Of a stretch of 64,000 nt of DNA, positions 44,920 through 55,581 are shown piece by piece. This DNA is from Nemophila menziesii (taxonomy: Eukaryota > Streptophyta > Magnoliopsida > Boraginales > Hydrophyllaceae): positions 35,208,731 to 35,272,730 of the forward strand of contig JARWIR010000010.1 of NCBI GenBank assembly GCA_029959085.1, read 5' to 3'. A model generated the notes under the pieces. It did not search any database. It was not told the origin of the DNA and saw only the letters and a list, made by a program, of their open reading frames with translations. Positions within the stretch are counted from its first letter, which is position 1. Every line of letters begins with the position of its first letter. Position numbers and translations under genes: made by a program.

Positions 44920-45500
44920 ATATTAAGGAAAACCTTTCATATGGCAGTTATGTCTGATATACAAAAGGCTTATGAAAATATGGAATGAGATTTTCTTGAA
45001 GAAATGACGAATAAAATGGGGTATTCTAAAATCAAGACTAATAAAATTATGAGATGTGTTTCTTCAGCATCCTACTCTATACTTATAAATGGAACACCTT
45101 ATAAAATAGACAAACCCCAAAGAGGTTTGAGGCAAGAGTACCCTCTTTCACCCTTAATTTTTTGTATGGTTACTCATATGTTATCTATACTCATAAAAAA
45201 TGGATAACATTATGATGGTGGGTATAAAAATCTCTAAAATGGCTCCTAGTATCACACACTTACTATCTATGGATAATAGTATTTTCTTTATTAAGGTAAA
45301 TTATGAAGAAAATGATAGTTTTAATGATGTTATTAATAAGTATGGTTTTGATACTGGTATGAAATTAAATCTTAATAAATATGGTATCAAGTTTAGTCCC
45401 AATACCCCTAGTTATATACAATGTATAATGGCAGGGAGATTGAATATGCAAATAACTAATAACTTGGGTAACTATTTAGCTCATCCTAATGAGTAGGTAA
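44920..45500 (+). pseudogene. LINE reverse transcriptase, C-terminal part
   Basis: Resumes with MSDIQKAYENME (motif A, where the family has LDMSKAYDR), then SASYSILINGTPY and RGLRQEYPLSPLIFCMV (motif B). The catalytic YADD/FADD box (motif C) reads SMDN in THLLSMDNSIFF, so both aspartates are not preserved and polymerase activity is excluded. Confidence 0.85.
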
Positions 45501-46209
45501 GATCTAAAGTTTGAGACCTTAACTTATTAACTGAGAGAACTTTGAAAAGAATGGATAATTGGAAAATTTTGTTTCTCTCTGAAGCAAGTAAATATATTCT
45601 AATTAAATTTTACAAAGGTTCCCTGATTATTTTATGTCTTCTTATTAAATCTCTAAGAAAATTTGCGATTTTATCTCTTCTCAAATTGCTAACTTTTGGT
45701 GCGGAAGTAGAGGAAATAATAAAATACACTAGGGAAGTTGGAAATCTTTAACGAAAAGAAAATTCTCTGTTGGGTTGGGTTTTAGAGACCTTCACCTTAT
45801 TAATTTAACTCTACTGGGTAAACAAGCATGTAATTTACTTAATAAAACTGATTCACTCTTTATAAAGTACTGAAAGGTAATCCCTTTATGTTCTCTCCTT
45901 GAGTCTCGGTTAGGGAACTCACACTCCTGGGGTTGGAGAAGCCTACTGGCAGGTAAAGATATAATGAGAAATGATATTAAGTAGGAAATTGGTAATCGTT
46001 ATAACATTAATCATCATACTGATAAGTGGATAGCTAGTTGTGATGAAATTATAAAACCTAACAAAGAATAGATTATGAAAGTTAATAATCTCATGGTTAC
46101 TAATGACAGAGATGAAATATTGATTTAATAAGAGATAGTTATCCACATGAGATAGCTCACAATATACTCAACACCTTTATTCCCCTCTCAGGGGGGGTAA
46201 GGATAGACC

Positions 46210-46560
46210 TGTGTGATGGTATTTATTCAGTGAAAAAGTCTTGTCAACTTCTTAAAGAAGAAATTGACAAAAAAGAATCTGGGAAGAGTGATAATAAGGT
46301 CAAATCCTCCCATACTATTGATCATGAAGTATGGAAACTGATTTGGAATCTTAAAGTTACCCCCAAGATTAAAACATTTATATGGAGGGTAGTAAAGAAT
46401 CTATTACCTACTAATGAAATTGTTTACAAAATAAGAGTAATTGATTCGCCTATATGTGATATTTGTAATAAGGCAGTGAAACTACTAATCATTTACTCCT
46501 TGAGTGCAGATCGGCTAGAGTTGCATGGTTTGCTTTATTATTCAGCCTTTACACTTGCAA
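46210..46560 (+). pseudogene. LINE zinc-binding domain (zf-RVT) remnant
   Basis: Reads VWKLIWNLKVTPKIKTFIWR, LLPTNEIV, CDICNK in one 123-codon frame. The following HLLLEC-type segment is in another frame because of a shift near 46480. Confidence 0.75.
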
Positions 46561-46894
46561 CCAATATACCACAAAAATTGGTACTTAGAAGACAAGTATA
46601 ATGGATAAAATTGAAAAGAAGTCCGTAAGGATGGATTTATACTTGAACATATATGTACACTTGCTTGGCAAGTATGGAAAGATGGAAACAACAAAATTCA
46701 AAAGTAAAGTACTTGACCCTATTTATACTATTGAAAAGGCTACTAAAGAATGGAATATGTACAAAAATATAAACTATTCTGAGGATGTAAAAAATATATT
46801 GAAGGATAAGTTGAGCGCCAACCTTGTCCCTTTGAATGACAACATGAATACAATGGATATAAATGCTACCGGGGTTAGTAAAGTTAAAAAGAAA

Positions 46895-47350
46895 TAGATT
46901 CCTCCTCCTTATAATATGGTCAAAATTAATTGTGATGTGGCTGTTAATAATAAAAATGCTTCTATTGCTTGTGTGTCCAGGGATCACTTAGGAAATAAAC
47001 TTGATTGCAAGGCGTGGGATGTGGTAGTTGACTCTCCTTTGGAAGCAGAAGCTTTGGGCGCTCTTAAAGCCTATCTACTCGCTTGAGACTTGGGAAATTC
47101 TAGAGTAATTTTAGAGAATGATAGCCTACTAGTTATGCAATCTCTGGAGAGTAATTTACAAGTGCGTAATCCCACAATTTGTAACATTATTAATAGTATT
47201 TATTTAGATTCTGAACATTGTGTACCTAACTTTAAATAGGTGAGTAAAGATAGGAATATGGTAGCTGATTGGGTCGCTAAACATAATCTTGAATGAATGA
47301 CACATTTTTTAACATGATCCCAAATAAACTATCTTTATTAGTTAAGGAAG
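46895..47350 (+). pseudogene. LINE RNase H remnant
   Basis: Broken frames read MVKINCDVAVNNK, EAEALGALKAYLLA, ILENDSLLVMQSLE and KDRNMVADWVAKH, the four catalytic blocks of the LINE RNase H, with two in-frame stops. Confidence 0.75.
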
Positions 47351-47394
47351 AATCGGTTACTTCTAGAATTGGATCAGTTTTGTAATGATGTTTA

Positions 47395-49400
47395 TGTATA
47401 TTAAGTAACTTTTGGGTTCATACCATGACTGCAATATTACAAATGAAATAGGTGGATTCTTTGGGTTCATACCTGGGATCACCAATAGACTGGAGTAAAA
47501 ATAAATGTTAAGATCGGGAATGGTAAATTATAAGAATTTTAAATAAAATTGAAAAGTGGAAAACAGTTTTTCTTTCTGATAGTAGGAAAGAGATACTTAT
47601 AAAATATGTACTTCAAATTTTACCTAATTGTTGTAAGTCTTCTTTTATAGTCCCTAAAAATCTTTGCAACTCTATAAATGAAATCATTTCTAATTTTTGG
47701 TGGAGTAAAAATAATAACAAAAAAATTCATTATGAGAGTTGAGACTCACTTTGCTCTTCCGAATTCTTAGCTGGACTAGGTTTTAGAGATATTAATATAA
47801 TGAATTTGGCATTATTAGGTAAACTTGCTTGGTAGGTGTTACATAACCTGAAATCACTAGTAGGAAGGTTATTAAAAGGAAAACATTCTCCTAATAAAAC
47901 CTTTTTGGAAGCTAAAATTGGTTGTGTACCCTCATTTGGTTGGAAAAGTATTTTGGAGGGCAGAAAAGTATTTGAGAAAGATATTAAATGGAAATTGGGA
48001 AATGACTTACAAATAAATGTCTAATGTGATAAGTGGACTAACAATAAAGAAGAGGTCATAAAACCAAAGGATAATACTATTATGTTGGTTAAGGAATTCT
48101 TTCAAACTGACAACAAAATTGAATATGAATTATGTTAAATTTGAATTCAACCAAAAGATAGCTAATACAGATTTTTGTATGTATATACCTTTTTATGAAT
48201 GTAATGATTTCTGTTTTCAAAATGCTACTAAAAATGGGAGTTACACAGTAAAAATGGCTTATCAGATTCTTTAAAAGGAAAAGAAGTTTAGAATCCAAAA
48301 TTCTTCTTCCTTCATCTTCTTATATCAATAATCAAGATATTTGGAGTATAATTTGGAAAATGAATTGTAATCGAAAGATAAAAAATTCATTAGAAAATAT
48401 ATTAAGGAAAACAACCCTACTGAAGTGAATCTTTATAATAGAAAATGTACAAAGTCTAAGGTTTGTAAAATTTGTAATTGTAATGATAAAACTATTAAGC
48501 ATTAACTGTTTGCATGCCCTTGTGCAAGAGCTGTGTGGTTTTTATCCTCTTTAATAATTAGAACACGAATAATAGAACTCTAAGGATTGGTGACTGGTTT
48601 TACCAAACTGTCGCCTCCTTGAATGAAATTCATGGTCAAAACCTTAAATTTGATGCACTTTTGAGTAATATATGTTGACAAATTAGGTAAGGTAGGAATG
48701 ATTTCGTGTTTAATGGTGTTTATCTTGACCCAATCTTCACGTGTAATCAATGATGCTATAATTGGAAAAGCATATAAAGACGTTAATCATAATCCTAATG
48801 ATGCTACTAGAAACAATGAGCTGAAGGATTTAGCCCCTAACAACTCAGTTGAACTTGAGTCAAATGGTAATAATAAAAGTGATTTTTTTTCACATGTAAA
48901 AATTATAAATAGGTCCCTCCCCTATTAATAAATATAAAATAAACAGCTAGTTTCATTTTTTTAGGTTATGTTATATCTTATATTATCATAGACTCTTTTG
49001 GCAATATGATTGGAGGTGATGCTAAAATAATAGAAGTTAAGAAGTTCAATGGACCCGGAGGCTCAAGGCATTTTGTTGGGATACGAAAAAGCGCAAGATT
49101 TTTCTATCAGTTCAACAATTGTTGAAAGTAATTATGAAGAGATAGTTAACCCTTTAACTTCTAGAATTCATTGTTATAATTTTGTTTGTAATAATATTTA
49201 TAAATCGATATACGGTAATGCAAAAACTTGTAATCCGTTCTTTTTTTTTTGTTAGTCGCAAAGCAATATAGTAGCCGACTGAATCGCTAAACGCAAATTT
49301 ATGAACACATTGTTCGATTACTGGAGGTCCTTGCCTTTTTCTTAACTAAATTTATTCACCTTGATCATGCCATTTGTGGCATTAAGTGTTCTTTTGTAGT
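47395..49400 (+). mobile_element. 5'-truncated LINE (post-RT region to RNase H)
   Basis: A second LINE copy directly follows the first. It starts in the region after the reverse transcriptase palm: YLGSPIDWSKNK, then KWKTVFLSDSRKEILIKYV and IISNFWWSKNN, and GLGFRDINIMNLALLGKLAW. A decayed zinc-binding domain (48330-48560) and RNase H ending with NIVADWIAKRK (about 49265-49300) follow. Stops throughout. It ends about 200 bp upstream of the DRB gene TATA box, so it forms the upstream neighbour of that gene. Confidence 0.7.
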
Positions 49401-49579
49401 AGCTTATATCGTGTATTCTAGTAATATATTTAAGGCAATTAACAAAAAAAAAGAACTTTTTGGAAAAAAAAAACCTTGGAGGGCTTACTTGTATTATGAA
49501 AAATATAATGAGGAAACAATTAATACACTATACATAGTGGAAAGGATCCGAAATAATCCCATCCATGCAAACTTTAACG

Positions 49580-49640
49580 TTGAGTTGACCACTACCCACC
49601 CCCTCTCCCCAATAAAACAATTCATTATATAAATAATTTC
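49580..49640 (+). promoter_or_regulatory. Core promoter of the DRB gene
   Basis: TATATAAATA at 49626-49635 is a good TATA box about 215 bp before the start codon. CCAATAAAA lies just upstream (49608), and a TTGACC element (W-box-like) at 49585-49590. The stretch 49660-49848 is C/T-rich, like a plant 5' leader. Positions are seen. Their use is inferred. Confidence 0.6.
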
Positions 49641-49848
49641 CCACTCTCTCCCTTTTCACACATCACCTTTCCTAGCTCCCAAAATCACCACCGTTCTCCT
49701 CCATCATCCACCGCCTTAAAATATCTAAATCCAGAACCCATTTCAACTGTTTTCCATCTTCAGTCAACTCATTTTCCAGCAAGGATTATACATACACACA
49801 AATATAAATACACAACGTTTATATTGATACTATAGGTAGAGTATCATA

Positions 49849-52424
49849 ATGTATAAAAACCAGCTACAAGAGCTGGCACAGAGAAGCTGCTTCAACTTGC
49901 CATCTTACATCTGTATAAGGGAAGGTCCAGACCACGCACCTCGTTTCAAAGCTGTCGTTAACTTTAACGGAGAGAACTTCGATAGCCCACAATATCACTC
50001 CACTCTCCGGCTAGCTGAACACGCCGCTGCTGAGGTGGCACTCACCGCCCTTTCTTCTCGTGGCCCCTCTCATTCTCTCGCGGCCAGAATCCTCGTAAGT
50101 GTCTAAAACCTTAAAAACCCCATTTTTCTTTCATTAATGCTGAAATTTTGCTAACGTGCGCCGTTAGCTGAAAGGTTTTGGATTGCTATTGTGCGCCTTT
50201 AAATAGGTTTTTGTTTTTTCCTATTTTCTAGTTGAATAATTAGTGGATTACTAACTTGCAATTTTAGATTGCTAAGTTGCGCCGGTGGTGAAGGGTCTTA
50301 AAATTGTTACCGTGCGTGTACTATGATGTGGTTTGCTAACGTGTCCATTTGTTAAGGATGTTAGAATTGTTATCGTGCGCCTCATTAAATGTGTTTTAGT
50401 TTTTTTTTTCATTAAGTTATACCTACTATGGTGATCTAACCATGAATGAATTAAATAATTAACGTACTTGCTAACGTGCACTAGCATATTTTTATGGTAA
50501 TTAAGTATAATGAATTGTTAGTTTAGGTGGAATGGCTTTTGATTTTATTCCTAGTTCTGGTGTTGAATAATCAACTATTTTGCTAACATGCGCATACCAG
50601 ATGCTAATGTGTGCGCTATTTGCTATTAAGTGAGACTATCATTAGCTAGTAGTCTAGTTGAAAATGGGTGGATTTTGATTGGACTACAAGTCTAGCTAAA
50701 ATACACCGGTTCAGAACACTATAAAATAAATTGACTAAAATATCCCTCGTGTGTATGTATATATGTGTGTGAAGTTTAGAAGAAAGTGCCGTACATAATT
50801 AAATAAAGATTGGACTTTGAGAGCACTGAGAAAAAGTAAGAGGAAGTTAATTTTTTCCCTTTTTATCTTTGGAGGGACCAATACGCAATTAATGCTTCCC
50901 ATATGCAATTTCTCTTTTCTTGTCTTCACATCTGCATTACAGCTGTTTTGCGTTATCTTGTACTATTCTGTAATCAATTCCTTTAATGAGGGGCACTTTA
51001 GTCTTTTCACTCCATAGTCTTCTACTCTTCTATATAACAACTTTAGTATAATTCACTTTGATTTGAATTTTCTATTTTTGGTTGAATTAATTAGAAATGA
51101 CTAGTGAAGAGACGTATATTATTTTCCAAGGACTAAAGTTGCTATATTTGTAACAATAGGTACTAAACTGAAAAAATGAGTAAATTCGGTATTTAAAGTA
51201 CAGCATTAATTTCAAAGGGGACTGACTTTTCTGTTGAAGCACATGCATATAGGGAAGAGTTTTTGGGTTCGCATTAAATTTAGATCTTGAATTTAATTTA
51301 ATGTTTCACATTTAATATCATATGATAAAGACACATTATTTAAATTTGTTGACCTTCTATTAAAAAATTAAAATAAAAATAAAAAAGGTGTGCGTAATCT
51401 TAAAACTAAGACTAGATAGTCTAGATAGTCTAGATAAGGATGAATTTATTATTTATATTTTTTTAACTAAGGGATTAAAATGTTGTATATTTAAAAGATA
51501 AGGGACTAAATTGTAAATTTATGATCAGGATGAAACGGGTGTGTATAAGAATCTATTACAAGAGATCGCGCAAAGAGTGGGGTCGCGTCTTCCTCAATAC
51601 ACGACTTTCCGATCTGGTCTCGGCCATCAACCGGTATTCACCGGAATTGTCAAACTCGCCGGAATAACTTTTACCGGCGAACCTGCGAAGAACAAAAAAC
51701 AAGCGGAAAAAAATGCTGCTCTTTCAGCATGGTTATCTTTGAAACAATGTACGTTTTATTTTTCTTTTTTTTTAATTAATTAATTTAAATATTTATTAAT
51801 TTTTTTTAATAATTTGTAGTGGCGAGACAAGATGCGAGTTCTTCAAATGAACAAGAATTTAACGATGAGCAAGAACAAATCAAAATAGCGAGAGCGCTTT
51901 TGAATTATCGTTTAAAGGAAAAAATCGAAATGGCTAATTATGGATCGGGCTTGAGTTTGGGTTCGGGCTCGGGCTCGATACCTTTTCAGAAAAAGTTTCC
52001 TTTTATACCCCCGAGACCATCGAGTCCTAAAACCCTCCCCGTCACTACATCGAAAATCCTCCCGTTCTTCTCAACACCTTCACCGGAGGTCAAACCCCGT
52101 CCCCGTGTCCAGGGTTTCCCGGTGACTGGTGCCGGAGCCGGAGCGACTCCATATATACCTATAAGACATCATCGGAATATTCCATTCTCTGGTGTTGCAC
52201 CACCGGTTTCGATAAGAACTGCTATTCCGGCTTTCTCTGCGCCACAGCTTTTACCACCAGCACCACCACCTTCACGGTGTTATCCACCAGTAATACAGCC
52301 ACGACCAGTAGCTCCACCGGTTTGTATCCGGCAAGCTGTTCCGGCCTTTGCTGCTCCGGCAACTTTAAAGGAGGATATGCAACAATCTGAAGCGGTGAAG
52401 TGTTTGGAAAAGCTTCAAATTTAA
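49849..52424 (+). CDS. DRB2: Double-stranded-RNA-binding protein, DRB2/3/5 type (three exons)
   Basis: Joining 49849-50094, 51529-51748 and 51820-52424 gives 356 codons plus stop, with GT-AG introns (CTC/GTAAGT, CAG/GATGAA, AAT/GTACGT, TAG/TGGCG) and intact phase. The start MYKNQLQELAQRSCFNLPSY is the invariant N-terminus of plant DRB2, DRB3 and DRB5. dsRNA-binding motif 1 spans about residues 1-70 and motif 2 about 87-155. Motif 2 keeps the RNA-contacting KNKKQAEKNAA helix (136-146), while motif 1 has RLAEHAAAEVAL at that place. A conserved IKIARALLNYRLKEKI segment follows (residues 176-191), then a Pro/Ser-rich tail. The exon 2 text is nearest to DRB2. These proteins bind dsRNA with no catalytic domain and work with Dicer-like enzymes in miRNA and siRNA pathways, with DRB2 favouring translational repression. 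No frame damage is seen. Both flanks are transposons. Confidence 0.93.
50095..51528 (+). other. Intron 1 of the DRB gene with a dispersed repeat motif
   Basis: A 1434-bp intron. Between 50150 and 50620, TTGCTAACGTGCGCC or close variants occur about nine times (for example 50150, 50183, 50269, 50329, 50371, 50469, 50580, 50601). The rest is ordinary A/T-rich intron sequence. Intron 2 (51749-51819) is 71 bp and unremarkable. Confidence 0.8.
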
Positions 52425-52899
52425 TAAGTAGTTGGAGAGAAAAAGTATGAATCTACAAATAGTATCATCCTCATCACATTTTTGTGTTCAAGTGTTACAT
52501 TTAAAAAGTGACTATTTTTCGTTTAGTGTTGCTCGATCTGTATTATTGGTTCTTTTGCTATATACATTACTCTATGCTATAACTATATTAGTAACTAGAT
52601 TCCTTTTCTGGCATGGTTTTAGACACAACAAAAGGAAACTCTTATTTTGTCTAACTTATCGCTAGTATTACCTAAATAAATGCAATAACAATAGAAATTA
52701 TAACTGGAATGAGTACTTTTGGAAAACTTGGAAGGAATGATTGATATGGAAAGTTGATTGGATTAATAAAGACTCCTACTTCGACCAAAATAAAATAAAA
52801 TGAATAGAGATTACTACAATACCCTCCACACATTTCCTTTGGTTGAAGACCGTAGCTACAAAACATAGGCTTTTTTAGGCGGAGTGGTGGAGAAGGAAT
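52425..52899 (+). other. 3' UTR and downstream flank of the DRB gene
   Basis: AATAAA at about 52674-52679 is a candidate polyadenylation signal, 250 bp after the stop. The open frame at 52432-52665 has one hydrophobic stretch but no known domain and lies in the 3' UTR. The flank ends at the hAT target duplication (52892-52899). Confidence 0.5.
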
Positions 52900-52968
52900 T
52901 AGGGGCGGAGCCAGGAATTTTAATTGGAGGTTGCTCCAAATTTTTTTTTTTAGCACAATTACATTATA

Positions 52969-53263
52969 CTCCCTCCGTCCCAAAAATAATGTCCACTTAG
53001 CATTTTCACACAGATTAAGAAATGTCATTATTGAACCCTACATGTACAAAAATACCCCTAATAAATGTCATAATGCATACCTATTCCTATGCATAGGAAA
53101 ATGCAATCAAGTATAAAATAATAATTCAAATAATTATAAATTAAAAGAAAAGTAGGGGTAATAAGGGAAAAAAGTAGAAAAAGTTGTCTTGAAATGGTAA
53201 GTGGACATTATTTTTGGGACACCATATTTAGTAATGTGGACATTATTTTTGGGACGGAGGGAG
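52969..53263. mobile_element. Stowaway MITE, 295 bp
   Basis: CTCCCTCCGTCCCAAAAATA at the left and its exact complement at the right, each bordered by TA (52967-52968 and 53264-53265). A second internal copy of the right end (TGGACATTATTTTTGGGACA at about 53202) suggests an end duplication. Tc1/mariner-derived and non-coding. Confidence 0.95.
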
Positions 53264-53821
53264 TAGGTTCTTATATTTTGCAAAAAGTACATAAAAGTTC
53301 CTATATTTTGAAAAAAATATGTAAAGGTCCTTATATATTGAAAAAATGCATAAAAGCCTTATATTGTTAAAATTACACTATAAATTTGTATATTTTAATA
53401 ATTGCATTATCGGTTTCTAATCACTATATTTTACAATCTCAACGCATAATATTTATAATCTAAAATTAAAACAAAATCACATGACCACATTTATATATTT
53501 TCATAATTATAAAATTCCATAAAATCATGCCGTCTCACAAGTTCAAATACAATGTTATTACCAAAAACTTATTGTTCATTAAAAAATATATCAAAGTTAT
53601 ACAAGGAATAAAGTTACAAAATTATCTTTTTTACTTCACAAAATTCACAAAATTTACTTTCTTTTTACTTTCCCTACAATTTGAATAACAATCATAAATA
53701 TTAGAATGAGTAGAATAATATTTAATTAAACTTGAATGAAATTAAGTAATGTAAAATACCTCATGAAAGTTGGACGCAACGATTTTTCACAACACAGAAA
53801 TCATCAATTAGCGTATCTGTG

Positions 53822-54331
53822 CTAATTTTTTCTATTATCTCTCTCTATGTAAACTATCAAAGAATCAACAAGGTAGTCATCTTCCATTTTGTTGTGGAGT
53901 CTTGTTCTGTTGTTTGATGGGTTACCTGATTCTTTGGCAAAAACGTAACATGGTAAGCAATACGCTGCATGTGTAGTATTAGAATACTCTAACCAGCTAT
54001 ACTCATTATACCAAGATGCATTAAATCGTCGATGGTGAGTTTTGGTGTCAAACTCAAATTCTTCCGGACGAGGACGATAAGGTCCTTTAGTTAGAGAATA
54101 TCGACGAATTTCATCTTTGGAGTTAGATGGATACTCCCAAACGGGGCGGCGTTTTCCAGAATCACGATTGAGAGCAAATTTTTTGTCAACAACATTCACC
54201 CGTTGTCGTTTATGTTGTTCATCCAACGTAACCTCAGGGATAGAAGACGATGTTAAATACAATGCGGAAGACGGTGAAGAAGATGTAGACGAATTTTTAA
54301 AAAAGTCAAGAATACTTTTTGAATTACTCAT
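53822..54331 (-). pseudogene. hAT transposase with N-terminus fused to C-terminus
   Basis: A 169-residue minus-strand frame. Residues 1-130 are the N-terminal part of the TTF-finger hAT transposase family: SILDFFKN, GPYRPRPEEFEFD, HHRRFNASWYNEYSWLEYS and AAYCLPCYVF. Residues about 140-165 (LHNKMEDDYLVDSLIVYIER) match the extreme C-terminus of the same family. The several hundred residues between, including the DDE catalytic core, are missing without loss of frame. The product could still bind DNA through the finger but cannot catalyse transposition. Confidence 0.8.
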
Positions 54332-54349
54332 TTATAAGTCAAAAAAATA

Positions 54350-55330
54350 GAATAACATTACTTTAGAAGTCAATTTGAATAATCACAAATGAATTAATTA
54401 TAATTATATTTAATTAATCAAAAAATACTAATTAATATCTTGATTTCATTTTTCTAATTATATATTAATTTTCTTATGTATTTAATTATTATTTTTTATA
54501 CTTTTACATAACTATTATATAAATTTTTTTAAATAGATATAGTTAATTGATTTATATAGTTAGAGATAATATGAAAAGAACAAATTTAAATATTATTAAT
54601 AATTATACACTAATATATTTATTTTTAATGGTAATAATAAGATAATTTATAAGTAAATAATAAATTATTATAATTCAAATATATTATAGATAATAAGTAG
54701 ATATCCTCCAAAATAATATAGGTAGTTCTTGTTGAAAAAAATTATGTACGCCACTATGCTATTTGTTAATACATTTTCTTGTCCCAATATTCCTTTTTTT
54801 AATTTTTTCTGTTGGACGCTACCATGCTTTTTCATTTTTCATTTTTCATTTTTTTAATGTATTCTTTAATTCTTGTTTTGTTGACATTTGTTAGTTATTC
54901 CATTACACATGTGTTCCACTAAGCTTTGTTTTTTTTTTTTCCAAACAATTATATAAACATTTTATTGTGCATTCTAATTCACAAAAACCATTCTTTCATC
55001 TTCTGCATTTCCTCTACCGAATATCAAACTCTTTTTTTTCTAATTCTTCATTTTAAATTTATTAATTATCAATCAATATTCCTTTTGATTCTCCATTTTA
55101 ATTGATTATTTTTTCATATACACAACACAGATTACAATGAATCATAAAAGATTTAAAGGATAATAAAGGTAAGTTCAATATTTCAATTAAAAATGCAGTG
55201 ATTTAAAAGTATTTTACCTTTTTTTGAAGATTGTAATGGTTGATTGTTGATTTTGGTATAGATAAATCAATAACTCTTTAAAGATCCATTGGAGAAGAAG
55301 TTTCTTTTTAAGAAAAAAAAGTCGGTTGGC
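54350..55330. other. Non-coding interior of the hAT element
   Basis: Very A/T-rich sequence between the transposase start and the SINE. No genes were recognised. Confidence 0.5.
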
Positions 55331-55350
55331 ATAAGAGAAAGAAGTAACCA

Positions 55351-55581
55351 GGTGAGCTAGCTCATCTAGCTAGGGCTCTGTCTCTCAAGTGAGAGGTACA
55401 GGGTTTGAATCCCGCAAGTGCAAGAAAGTTATTAGAGTTTGGAAAGTTTCCAAGGATCGAAACCCTCCCAGAACATGGGAAACCTAGTTCTGACTTGCCT
55501 GGAAGTATGGTTGGGGAGGCAGTCATATCTCCTGTGGGACTAGTCAGGTGTAAACCAAGAACCCTCGCACGAAAAAAAAAA
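55351..55581 (+). mobile_element. tRNA-derived SINE inside the hAT element
   Basis: The head contains box A-like TAGCTCATCTAGCTAGGGC (55358) and box B GGTTTGAATCC (55402-55412). The body ends GGGACTAGTCAGGTGTAA... and a poly(A) run (55572-55581). AAGTAACC before and AAGTCACC after are a likely target duplication. It is a different family from the SINE at 26130. Its 3' half recurs in every unit of the tandem array. Confidence 0.8.

Larger units (their letters stand above)
40063..47350 (+). mobile_element. Degenerate full-order LINE with three nested insertions
   Basis: LINE domains appear in order on the + strand: probable ORF1 region (40063-40349 and 41751-41850), endonuclease (41990-42540), reverse transcriptase (43376-43608 and 44920-45500), post-RT region (45540-45800), zinc-binding domain (46210-46560) and RNase H (46895-47295). 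It is interrupted by the Athila-like solo LTR (40350-41750), a SINE piece (43263-43372) and a 1.3-kb insertion (43611-44916). Stops and frameshifts are common. The start near 40060 adjoins the truncated element B. Confidence 0.75.

Noticed and set aside
52432..52665. 77-codon frame with a hydrophobic stretch after the DRB stop
   Set aside because: Lies in the DRB 3' UTR. No start context, family or splice link.
55351..55420. A tRNA gene
   Set aside because: Box A and box B are present, but the region does not fold into a tRNA cloverleaf and continues into a SINE body with a poly(A) tail.
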